From positions 24,304,001-24,368,000 of the forward strand of contig CM114275.1 of the NCBI GenBank assembly GCA_050084515.1: DNA of 64,000 bases, written 5' to 3'. This DNA is from Blasia pusilla. Taxonomy: Eukaryota > Marchantiophyta > Marchantiopsida > Blasiales. Both the position numbers and the translations under genes were made by a program. The notes under the pieces are model-generated. The model was not told the origin of the DNA, did no database searches, and was given only the letters and a program-made list of their open reading frames with translations. Every line of letters begins with the position of its first letter. The stretch's first letter is position 1. This document shows positions 10,886 to 22,002 of this stretch, one piece after another.

Positions 10886-10948
<63 letters not shown>
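10725..10948 (+). mobile_element. tRNA-derived SINE-like unit 1 with (TC)n tail
   Basis: The unit starts AATAAAGTCTA at 10725 and has an A-box-like TAGCACAATCGG at 10767-10778. A weaker B-box-like segment is near 10805-10822, then a TCCTAGGGGAATTGGGACT block. It ends in a TATA/A-rich piece and a (TC)n tract at 10891-10948. This is the plan of tRNA-derived SINEs: a tRNA-related head with RNA polymerase III boxes, an unrelated body and a simple-repeat tail. Unit 2 repeats the same plan immediately downstream. Confidence 0.55.
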
Positions 10949-10949
<1 letters not shown>

Positions 10950-10958
10950 ACACTTAGA

Positions 10959-11100
10959 AATAAAGTCTACGTTTGAATACTTTAAGTAGAGCTATAAGGC
11001 TAGGATAGTCGGAAGAGCATCGATTTGGGAACCTTGAGGTTGTGTGTTGGATCCTCGCCAAAGATATTTTACCCTAGAGGAATTTGGGCTGGTGCAATCG
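10959..11100 (+). mobile_element. tRNA-derived SINE-like unit 2
   Basis: This is a diverged copy of unit 1. It starts AATAAAGTCTA at 10959, has A-box-like TAGGATAGTCGG at 11001-11012, a B-box-like GTTGGATCCTC around 11046-11056, and a body block CCCTAGAGGAATTTGGGCT at 11072-11090. Copy-to-copy similarity is clear but far from identity, so the pair is old or came from two insertions. Confidence 0.55.
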
Positions 11101-11323
11101 AGTGGTGGGGCTACGGGTTTTGAAAATGAGGGGTGGGCGACGGCTCGACGGGTTTCGAGACTTTCACACATTGGCCAAAATAATGGGATGTTTGCCTTCC
11201 ATGTGGCTACGAGCTACCTGCCATAAACACGAGGGCATGGAGAAGCGAGAAGGAGACTACCATGCACTATGTGAAAAAATCTTTGGCAAAACAATTGCTC
11301 CTTATGATACAACGAGGCGTCAT

Positions 11324-11601
11324 GAATGACCCAACTCCTACAAAATTTTGATGATTTCAATGTAAAGATAGCACAAACACCGACTTACACTCTATTGAGA
11401 CTTCAAAACTGTGGGCATTGCAATGTAGAGACAACACAAACACCCACTCACACCTTGTGATTGAATGACCCAACTCCTACAAATTTTGATGATTGCAGCG
11501 TAGAGATAGCTCAAACACCGACTAACACTTTAATGAGCTCTTGGAACTACGGATGTTGCAACGTATAGACAACACATACACCCACTCAAACCTTGTGATT
11601 G
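11324..11601 (+). repeat. Tandem duplication, two units of 139 bp
   Basis: Units 11324-11462 and 11463-11601 both begin GAATGACCCAACTCC and both end CCTTGTGATT. Each unit contains two related half-units marked by AGATAGC(A/T)CAAACACCGACT and AGACAACACA.ACACCCACT. No coding potential was seen. Confidence 0.85.
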
Positions 11602-14600
11602 ACCTTCGATTCAAACAAAGTACTAAATCGTTGCTCCACCAAAATCTTAAGCTCAATCTCACTTGCATAAATGGAGTCTCCTTTGATAGGCATACTTTAT
11701 GCTTGTGAATCTGTGGGGATTGCCTTTACCCTTTCTTGTTGCAGCCAACATGTGTTGATATACATAAGTGGTTTGGCTTGGACATTATCAAACGCCCTTT
11801 TTTAGAAAAGTAGGTCTTAGTATGGGAGTTGTTCGAGTGCTAAATTTGGGCTCTTTATCTTTCTTCTCTTACGGGGGAAGATCACACTCTACTACTCTCA
11901 AGAGGTTGAGTTTGTTGGTTTCAATAACTCGATGCTTCTGATCTACGGGAACAAAGAAAGCTCAACATACCTCCACTTATAGTGGCAACCAAGCAAGGAC
12001 ACACTAATACACACAAATCAGATTTGACACAAAATTCTCACCTCGAAAGATAACAAGCGCACTTATCCCTTTGCTTGCAATTTCACCATGGTTATCCTCC
12101 ACAGAAGTCTTCCAGATTTCACCATGGCTTTCAAAAATTTCCAATAAAGATTAGCATGTCCCTAACGTCCTCCAGATTAGCCTCAATACCAAAGTCTCCT
12201 CCTCTGCCTTTTGGTTACTCTAACTTGAGGGCTAAATGCTCGATTCCACCAAATTTAGAGATGGAAAGAGATTGCATCTGTTCAACTCTAATAAGAAGGA
12301 TTGAACAAATCCTTCATCATCACCTAAAAGACACATGTACCACTATGAGTAAGGCGATAAGATATGAGCGTCCCATTTTCATTCATTTAGAATTAGAAAG
12401 CAGCCATGTGGCCTTCTTCTAATGAGGAAGGCTTTGGTGCTTAAGTTAAGTATCCACTTCCCTTTCCCAAGAAGAATGTTTTTTTAATGGTATAGATTAG
12501 TCTCTCCTATTAGGTAATTAAAACCAAATACTTACTCTTGTGGTAGGGCATGACATAATACTCTTTAGATATAGAGCAATAAATGACATCTTCTTGCTCT
12601 TTGATTAATAAAAATTGGTGTTTGGTACTAGTATACTTGTAAGTCGTAGCTTATAGATTATCTATCGATTGGGAGCCATTCATACACTATCCAAAATGAT
12701 AATAGAATAGATCAAGTCCGTGTAATTTGAAGTGAAATGTGTACAAAAAAGTAGTAAGATAGTGAAAAGTCCTTTGGGATGAATAAAAAGGTTGAAGCGT
12801 CTTGGATCCTATAAATGAGAAAGAGTTGCATTAGAAACAAATTAAAGTCCAGACCTACAATCGTACGACTAGTCCTTTACTAATCATTATATGAGAAAAT
12901 GGAAGAATATTTGTGTAGATGAAATGTTATGAGTAGTGCAATATTGATTTTTACCACAATTGTCACAACCCTCTTAACCAAACACACATCAATGTAAAAC
13001 ATCTGAATTCTAGTAGGCTCACACTATGATGGAAGTGCATAAGAGTCTCAATAATGATACACAAGTTGCAAAAGTGAGACGCAAGCATTGATGGACATCT
13101 CAAATGATGAGGGTTGTGACATAGCAAAGCAAGACTAAATGTCAAGTGGAAATTAAGAAGAGCCAGAGTCCCATAAGAGTTGGGTTCCAAGGGGATCATA
13201 ACCTAGTTTGGGGGTTGTCCATGTTTGAGATCATAACGCCTAGACAAAATATATATTTGGGATGAATAAGATGACGTTGGAAAGCTTGTAGAAAGGCAAT
13301 TCCAATACGCTAAAAATCTAGACAAACGCATGAACAAAGATCTAGAAACCATTCCCAAACTATTGGAATGATAATTGGATTGAGGGCCACAAAGAGAGTC
13401 CAAGGACTTCCCTAGATGTAGGGAGGGTATACGGATGACTAGAAGTATGTATAAGGGGGAGTATCTCAAAGGGATGTGAATCCCATCTTGGGAACCATGG
13501 GGGTCAACCAAGGGCATGAGATGGATTGAGGGGTTAGTATTGGGGTTTTGAAAGGAAGCTAAGTTCAAGTGGACCAATTATGGACAACAACCTTGGACCT
13601 TGATCCATGACTTAGATATTGAGTTCCGATTAGAGACTTATTTGAAGTCCATTATGCAGTTGGTGTCGTTTCAGATTTTTAGACTAACAAGGAAGTATGT
13701 TCCCAAGTCTTGAATGACCTGCATGTGTTGGATAGTGAGGGATTAAATCAATATCTGATCTCATCCATATCTAATTAGTTGGAAGGGTATTAGAGACCAA
13801 GACTCAAGAGACGGAAGAATGATTAACTCGAAATATGATTAATGTGAGTGTGTTTGGGTATAGATTAATAAGAAGAGTGTGATCTCCTAAACGTTAGCTT
13901 CCACGCACAAGGCTAGTGTTCAAGGTAGTAGGCGCACGATAACAACCCCTAATTGAACATATCTTTAATTAATCTACTATGATAAACCTCCACCATACGC
14001 ACTATGTAATGATTCCATGAACGAGTGCATAATTGCACAAATATTTTTTTCACGTGTATGGTGTATGTATTGCCAATGGGCCGTACAAAAAAATTGATCT
14101 ATACAAGACACTAGCTTACATGAGATCTTTAGTGAGTGTAAATCCTCTAGAGTTGCAACTCCTTTCCATTGTAGAATCAAGAATAGGCATTGAGAATAAA
14201 TACATTAGTTTCCTCAAAGGGTTTTATTGATAACATGGGAACCTCCTTAGATCCTAGATCAACAATAGAGATAACATCATATCAATTTCTATTCCCTTAC
14301 TTACATGGATATTTTACCGAACATTCAACGTTTTCAAACTACATGCGAGATTGGTGTAGGAACTTTCTAGTATCTTCTCTTTCAATAAGCTTTATCCCTT
14401 GTTGATACATCAATTGCTTTATGCTCTAGTATTAGGACATTTATTTGAAACAACGAATTAGACAATCGTAGGAAAGATAAGCCCCATCTAAGAGATGAAG
14501 AGTTTTATTGTCCTTTTTTTTAAACATTATAGTAGCCCATAACTTCCAAGTAGTCCTTCTTGATGTTGAAGACATTTAAATGGCCTTAAAGATGTGGTTC

Positions 14601-16170
14601 ACAGATGGGGTATGCATTAATTTTTTCCTTACCCTCACGTTAGATGAAAGTTCCACCACATATTGGTCTGAATTTGAGAATATTGAAATCATTTTCAATA
14701 CACATTAAGTTGGGTTTGAATCATTCCGTTCTCTTGCACATTAGATTTGGCGCACAATTACTTTTCAAATAATTTACTTCACAATATATCAAAGCTTTCC
14801 GAGTGTAGTTTATATATAACTCTTCAATGCATTTAGGTAAACACAATAAGTTCATGACCATTCCTTTTACCACAAATTTGGATTTTGAAGTACTTTATTT
14901 GGAGATTTTTAAATTTCAAATCCATAGGAGTACATTATAGAAAAGTGAAATACGATGGAATAATTAGACTTTGGAGTATTTCAATTGATGTCATAGCCAA
15001 CCCCAATCCATCTAGACACATATCTTATTCTTTGAACAATAAATTGTGGCAGAATTATTCGTGCTTGGTATAATCCTTATCTTCAATGTAGCATGTATCT
15101 AGATCATTCAACGTACAAAAACTCATCACTACCAAATATGTAGATTGGCCTTGTATTTGTAAATTGGCCTAGCCCTACATTTGTTAATACATTATATTTA
15201 CATAAAGATATATATTTTGGATTATCCACCATCAAATTTTCCTTTGCGGTATTATTCGGCTACTCTATGCCACACTCTAATCTCTGCTAGTTATGTTTAT
15301 AGCCCTGGTTCTCACTAGCACTTTTGTTCAAGTACCTTGCAAGTAATGTGGGAGTGTCTTGCAAGAGATCTACAAGTAGCTTTTATATAAAATTTTGAGA
15401 TCCGATAGGTTGTAAACCCGTAAAAACAAATGAAAAAATTGAAAAAATCTACAATTGAACTTACCAAGCATAAAGAACCAACAAGTATTTGGAATTTTTT
15501 ATTTCAAACATCCTTGGCCAAAGAAACATAAGCCTTTTCCTTGAGGCAAAATGTAAGTCTCCTCTTTGGTTGAAAATGTGTACAATTGTTTTCTTTCCTT
15601 TAAAAAATCCTTTCCTTTTATACTGAATCTATATTATTATCAGAGGAGCGATTCTCAAATGGCGACAGCGATATTCTACCACGTGTGCTTTGAATCCAAA
15701 ACGTAGTGCATTCGGATAGCGAAGTTCCTCGGATAAGGGAACATTCAAGTAATGTTCAGAGTTAGGATCGAGAACGGAGCGTTGAGGGTTAAGGACCGGG
15801 GAGTGGATGCACCGTCCCCTCACGGGTCCTAACTAGTATCCATAAATAGAGGAATTATTTAGATGTTCATGAACTTCTTGTGTGAATTCCCATCCATATA
15901 TTTATCTTTTTTATTCATCACTTTGATTTCTTTATTTTTCTTATTTCAAAAATGAAATATGCCTTTAATTGATTTTTTTGGAGTGTACGTATTCTCTTCT
16001 TACATGCAGTTGATTTCTTAAGTGAGTAAATAATAAAATAAAGAAATAAAAAACCCGCTCACTCAAAGACAATTTATGTTCTTGTAACGAGCTCTTCTCC
16101 GAAGAAGAAATGAACGGCGGCTCTAATAGCGAGAAGTCCCCGTCCACTACGATCCCGCTAACACTGGGAG
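11602..16170. other. AT-rich spacer without a recognisable gene
   Basis: Only short open frames occur. Two overlapping + strand frames, 14033-14230 and 14190-14405, read like one frameshifted protein but match nothing I recognise. I see no tRNA, rRNA or known transposon protein motifs in the remainder. Confidence 0.5.
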
Positions 16171-16176
16171 TCCAGC

Positions 16177-16185
16177 TTAGGGTTT
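16177..16185 (-). promoter_or_regulatory. Telo-box upstream of RPS19
   Basis: TTAGGGTTT, the reverse complement of the plant telo-box AAACCCTAA, lies 226-234 bp upstream of the RPS19 start codon. Telo-boxes are a known feature of plant ribosomal-protein promoters and help coordinate their expression. A TC-rich tract (about 16286-16302) lies nearer the start, as in plant leaders of translation genes. Function here is inferred from position. Confidence 0.55.
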
Positions 16186-16410
16186 GGAGTCATCAGAGAC
16201 CGTCCGATGCCAGTATCTGACGGCTAACACTCCCCAGTGCATGAACGAGGCCCCCGTCCGCTTCAGCCTCGCTCCTTTCTCCGTCGCTCTCTCTCTCTCT
16301 CTCGTCGCGAGGGTTATTGATCGTCCATAGCCGCAAACCTTCCTCCTTTCTCACCCGCGTGATTTCTCGAACATCGTTGCGTCTGCTCCTGCTCAAACCG
16401 TCTGGAGGCG

Positions 16411-17752
16411 ATGGCGGCGACGGCCAAAACAGTGAAGGACGTTCCTTCGCACGAGTTCGTCCGTGCTTATGCTGCTCACTTGAAGCGGTCCGGCAAGGTA
16501 GGCTCTGATTGCGTGATAATCATTATTATTTTTTTTCCTGGTGGTTTTCCGTTGTCGAATTTCTTGTGGTTTGGGTGTAAGGCAGGCTGTCGCTGAGGTA
16601 GATTTATGGGGAAATGGTGTGCTAGGAATTCGCTCGCAGATGTTCTCTGCAACTTTCTTATCGGATGCGCGAGTCTCTTGCAATTGGATTAGGGTTCTGG
16701 TATCGGGGTTGCACTGTGCAGTTTGGCTCGGGAATGTCTGAGGCTTAGGGTTTTCGATGGGTTGTGTTGATTGATGAATGTGAACGCTCAGTCCCTCTCC
16801 GGGTGGAAATGCCGCTCAGGGCCGTTTAGACCTAAAAAATAGAGTATTGGTTATCATAATCCCTTGCCATTTCTTTAGGGTTGTGGCACTAAGGGGTGGG
16901 GGGCGGATGTTTTCGAAGTTTGGAGGTTGGTGTTTGCTAGAGCTAACTCTTCCAATTTCAGATTGAAGTCCCGGCATGGGCCGATCTTGTGAAGACCGCC
17001 ACATTTAAGGAGCTCGCTCCCTATGATGGCGATTGGTACTACATCAGAGCTGGTATGTCAGCCAACCTCATTGGGGAAATTCGTCTTATTCTCAGCGTGG
17101 AACGTTGTGACTTGCTATGGACCTTTTGTTGAGACCTACACGGAACATATGTATGTGAGCGTCTCTCGATGTTCGCTGCCTTCTCTTAATCGAAGTCGGG
17201 GAACAGGTTTTGATCCCGGTTTTCATTTGGTTAGTGTAAACTTTGGTTTCGTACAGTTTAAGTGGGACTTCCGAAATAGGGAGAGCTGTTTCCGTACCTC
17301 ACTCACTTGATGTCTCACTCGGAATACAGCCTCTATGGCAAGGAAGATCTACTTGAGGGGTGGAATTGGAGTCGGTGCTTTCCGTAAGATCTACGGAGGA
17401 CGCAAGAGCAACGGCGTTAGACCCTCCCACTTCGCCAAGAGCAGTGGTTCGATCGCCAGGGATGTCTTGAAGCAACTGGAGACGATTGATATTATTGAGA
17501 AGGAACCCAAGGGGTGAGTCTCTGATTGAGGCATCAATGAATGAGATCGGTGTATGGCCTCTCTGGGATTTGCGTCCTGTCATTACAAAATATGTACATT
17601 CTTCTTTCCTGGATATTCTGAGATGCAGCAGGAAGTGATGCTATTTTTTCACGTCTGGTGGACTTTCGCCTTGCAGAGGAAGGAGAATCACCTCCAATGG
17701 GCAGCGGGATCTGGACCAGGTTGCGGGACGTATCGCAGTAGCTGCTGCATAA
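16411..17752 (+). CDS. RPS19: Small ribosomal subunit protein eS19 (RPS19), 4 exons
   Basis: Cytosolic 40S protein needed for 18S rRNA maturation and small-subunit structure. Exons are 16411-16497, 16962-17052, 17330-17513 and 17677-17752, all with GT..AG borders. Joined they give 145 residues, against about 143 in Arabidopsis. The protein starts [16 protein letters not shown] and carries [20 protein letters not shown], then the [20 protein letters not shown] core and the ending [20 protein letters not shown]. These features cover the whole family. The ATG at 16411 has a good plant context (GCGATGGCG) and is the family N-terminus. Intron phases are 0, 1 and 2. It looks intact. A telo-box and TC tract upstream fit ribosomal-protein gene regulation. 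Confidence 0.96.
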
Positions 17753-20700
17753 ATTTATTGGCTGTAGCGTTCAACATTAACATACCCATTTGGAGGTCAC
17801 CTTGAGATTTCCCTGAGGCCGAGTGTGATAGTAGCTCATGTTAGGTCAGCTGTTAACCGCATTTTTGTGAAACGAATCTAAGAATTGGTCACTGGTGGCT
17901 TCTGTATGATCTTGTAGTGCCCACGCATGTAACGTCTTAATGAAGCTTGTCGACACTCAACAAAGCTTGTGTTGTCGAACGTGTACATGTTGTCTCTGAA
18001 CTTGTGGTTGAATACGAAATGTTGAGCATTGTAGTTTGTATTCCCCATCATTTGCGTGCCTGAATAGATAGATGGCGACACCAAGAGAAAGCTTATGCCA
18101 TGAATAATATCCACTCAAGGTGTATTTAATGGTAGCCCTGGTCATTTGAGAAGCTTCACACTAGTGGTTTGAATCATTCCTCTCCACTCAACTATTGTAA
18201 ATTGTTTCCATTCTAGAAAAAATGAATTCTGTGTCTGACGATTACCACCTAGGTCTTATGACTTTCTCCTGTAATCCGTGCAGATACAGTTTGTGGTATC
18301 GAGTGCGCAAGTACCTTATGTTCAGTTGTGCAACTAACTTGTATGCCCGGCAGTCCACTAGTCATGGAGTAGGTTCAGTTGTGAGCTGGGAATTTAGTGA
18401 GATGTGGCACATGATTGGGAGAGTTCATTAGATGAATATCAACGTTTCAGTGAGAGATGTGATTCAAATTTGGATTCGATTGATTTACTTTATTCCAGAT
18501 TCCCTTAAAAAGGAAATTTACGTAGGAAATCCCAGATTGCATTTATTCTCTTAAATCCCAGGTCAGATTTTTTTTCTGAACCGAGCAAGTTTCTTCAGAG
18601 TTGACCTTTGATTGGCAATGAGACCCCACTTATTTGAAGAAAATTTTGACTGGATAATGAGTCAATCCCGTGGTATACTGTGAGGATGTACTGCAGGGTT
18701 CTGAGATCGAGTACCCAAGAATATTGTAGTTGTGTTCTCATATTCCCAAGCTCCCAAGTGCTATTCACGGTACTTGCACGGCTAGAGTTCCTTAACTCCG
18801 AGTGTAGCTCTGAGTACGTAGTTAAACGTGACACTTCAGATATGATCCCTAATGTCAGTGTTAAGTTCTCGATAAGACTGGAGTTAGTGTAGCTGGCTCT
18901 AAAGCTAGAAGTACTGGATTGCAGGCCCTTGTAGCACCTCAGGGGAACCTTGTGATGTGTGAGGCTTTACCAGGCAATCAGCTGCTAGTGGGAGTTAACA
19001 GGGAGAGAAGGAGCAGATTGGGAGGAGGTGCATGAACAGTAACATTGTGTTTGTAGGTTTTGGGTCTGATTAGAGTTTTGAGGATTAAGAGTTGAGGCCA
19101 TTGGGGTCATAGTTGTGTCGCGAGTGGGAACTTGCAGCCGCCCTGGCAGGGTTGATTGTAGGGGTGTGGTTGCGGTTGGAGGCATTGGGCTCATGGGTTT
19201 TTGTGTTGCTCGAGGTTGAAAAGAGGGAGCAGGGTTGGATTGGAGCATGGGAAAGGTGAAGGGGAAATTTGTGCACTGTGAAGTAGGTTACATATAATTT
19301 GATATGGATGGATGCTTGAAGTTTCGAGAAGATTCAAGTCAGAAATCAAGGAATCAAACTTTAGAGGTTGGGAGCAACTGAGTGTCTCTTTCAGTCAGTC
19401 TGCCAACTGGAATCGGTGAGCAGGTTTAAGGATTTTGAGAGTTGCTCTGTCCACTTATATATGAAGATGAAAATTTAAACTACTGGAACTTGAAAGTACT
19501 GTCCAACTGAGTATAGTATAGTGGATTGCCTGGACTGTGGTGCTGGTGCAAACTATCAGTACTTTGAGCCCCTCCATACTTGTAGAACTTGAAAGCATTT
19601 GGTGGTGAACCATGTACAACCATGGAAAGTTCAAAGCCACCAACATGAATAATATCAAGTATGATCAAAACAGAAATGTGACTAGAGTGAATCACTTGCT
19701 TTGCTAGAGAAGGAAAGTTCTCTATCGCAAAGTATTGGGTCTGACATCTCATTGGGTAAACCAGGATTGATAATGAAAGCTCGTGGACAATTCTCCCACT
19801 TACTACAACTAGTGATTTCCATGGCTTTCCTAAGGCTGGTGAGTAGGAATTCTATGGAGATTTTAGGGGGTTGATGTTATCTGCCGGTGCAATTGAAATG
19901 TCTGCTGATAATCTCCATCACTTTCAATCGTCCGAAGATTGCAATCAATCTCTCTTGGAAGAATCTGTTGCGTTCGTGGCAATGGTGGGAAGATGCAATC
20001 CACCTCCAACATGAGCTGACTCTTCTTTGTCTAATGATGTATGAAGTTAGACTTTAGTAAGGTGTCAAATATACACATGTTGCATTTCGTTTATTTGTCA
20101 TGATCTTTTTCCTCTCAGATAATACTTGTATGATGCGAGTATAGGAACGGGCGCACTCTAGGCGTGGCAGTGCACCGCATACTAGTTTGATTTTGTTTGT
20201 TTGATTTCTATGATCCTAAGCAAGCAAACATGCTTAGCATCTATGTCCATAATAACGTAAGGGTTTCATGTAAAGGGCGACTTGAGTCAAACATTAAAAT
20301 GTTGAAATGGACCCTATATGTGAACCGTGTCCATTATCCACACAACAAGTTTCATAATCATGCCTAACCTCACTAAGCCGAGTGCCCCAGTTGGGGGTAG
20401 GACAATCCTAAATGGGGGGCTTTTGTCATCTGTTACTTGGAGATATATGATGTCATAGTACATAAACTTCTTGATTAGCAAACACTTCACCAATTATAAC
20501 ATATCACTTGAGTTTCCCAAAGAAGAAAAGCAAAAGTTTATCCCAGTTCACCACTCTCACAATACTTTCACTTCTCTTTAACGATTGAGAAGCGCCTCCT
20601 TATAGGTTTTGGTATAAGGAGAGGCATCCATGCTTACAAATGGCAGTCCATTTTGAGGAATTCCTTTGACTACAAAAAAAACCAGAGCATATGGTTGCTT

Positions 20701-20900
20701 GCTGATGTTTTTGGGAGGCTTCCATATTACATCATTCTCTATGCATCCATATCTAAATCTAAATGGCATCTTTCATTCAAACATAGCCTCCTTTAGGATT
20801 CCTCACCTCATGGTATGTCAACAGTGCATCCTTTGCCAAACGATGTACACCTTCAAGCTTATCTTCCACATGTTTGTCTAAACCATTTAGTATGCTCTCT
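17753..20900. other. RPS19 3' region and spacer, no recognisable gene
   Basis: The first few hundred bases should hold the RPS19 3' UTR. Beyond it only short open frames occur, including a Pro/Thr/Gln-rich low-complexity frame on the - strand (18985-19248) that I regard as chance. A 63-residue frame on the - strand (20578-20769) is unrecognised. Confidence 0.5.
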
Positions 20901-20916
20901 CATTGTGTGGTGTGGA

Positions 20917-21640
20917 CTAATGATTATGTGGAGCGAATGCTCTACAAAGTCTCAAGAACTTGAACCCAATTTTCGCAACGTGTTTGCATTGGAAATTTGT
21001 GGAAGTCTTATCGAGGTTCCCTTGACAACTATTCTTGTCCATATCAACATATTGCCACGACCTAGTATCAATCTTCTGAAAGGAATGTGGTGGTTGCACA
21101 CAACCCACCAAACACTCCCACATGTCAAAGAGTGCTAGTGTCAATGGCCCATCTGCTTCTCTATCGCAACTCTCCAGAGAAGCATCTCTGCAGGCTTGGC
21201 AGATGTACCACTAGGCACATGCTATAACAAGTCGTTTGGGGCCACCAATGGCCATGATCCACACATAATGTCATGCCAACTGACGGGCATGGTCCTCCAT
21301 GATGGAAATCTCATAAACCACTTGGTGGTCCTTCCACAAGTTATCAACACCACTCACCATTGAAGACTACGTTGGATGAGTCATCACCACACCTCAAAGC
21401 ACGATACTAATAGTGCCAATCACACATGATTGGGATGTTTTGGTTGATGGGAGGCCGACTCCTCCCAATCGTCCAACATGAACCCCATGGGATACAAAAC
21501 CACACCACCAACCAAAACATCGTACCACTCAATCCCAAGTGCCACCACTTCAGTCCTCACCATTGAACCATATGTAGGTTGCTCTAGCTCCACCCTCACC
21601 ATCAACGAGTGCGGCATCATGAAGTGAGGTGCATTGCAGC
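20917..21640 (-). mobile_element. Second gypsy relic (post-protease segment)
   Basis: On the - strand, 21420-21620 encodes VALGIEWYDVLVGG followed by VLYPMGF and a Trp-Glu segment. This corresponds to the post-protease block of the first element at about 2030-2110, which has SYDVLVGG and VLYPMGF. About 380 bp further in reading direction is GPLTLALFDMWECL, which has a clear counterpart in the third relic at about 49,980-50,020. Only this part of an element is recognisable, and it is decayed. Confidence 0.6.
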
Positions 21641-22002
21641 CATAAGGATCCTATGGATCTGAAACCATAACTTACTTTTTCCTAAAACAATAAAGGAAAA
21701 GATCTGAAAATTTTATCAAAGCAAAGTTAAAATTTCATATGAAATCTTTTATCATTATTCTTATTATTATTATTCTTACGTTAAACTCTGGAAATTAAAT
21801 GCGTTCACATTATCATTCTCTCTGATATACTATATTCCATAGCTCTCGCTTTTCTCACAGGAGGGTTTAGGCTAATTGATGGGTGAGGAAAGTGCCGAAG
21901 AAACGAGGGAAGGACAGGAGAGAAGTCCGCATCGCATCCTCCAGCTCTTCGCGGAGGATTCGAAACTTCTTGCTGTCTTTCTGCGAGGAGATAGATAGAT
22001 AG

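Noticed and set aside
18985-19248. Pro/Thr/Gln-rich 87-residue frame on the - strand
   Set aside because: Low complexity without splice context or homology, in spacer downstream of RPS19.
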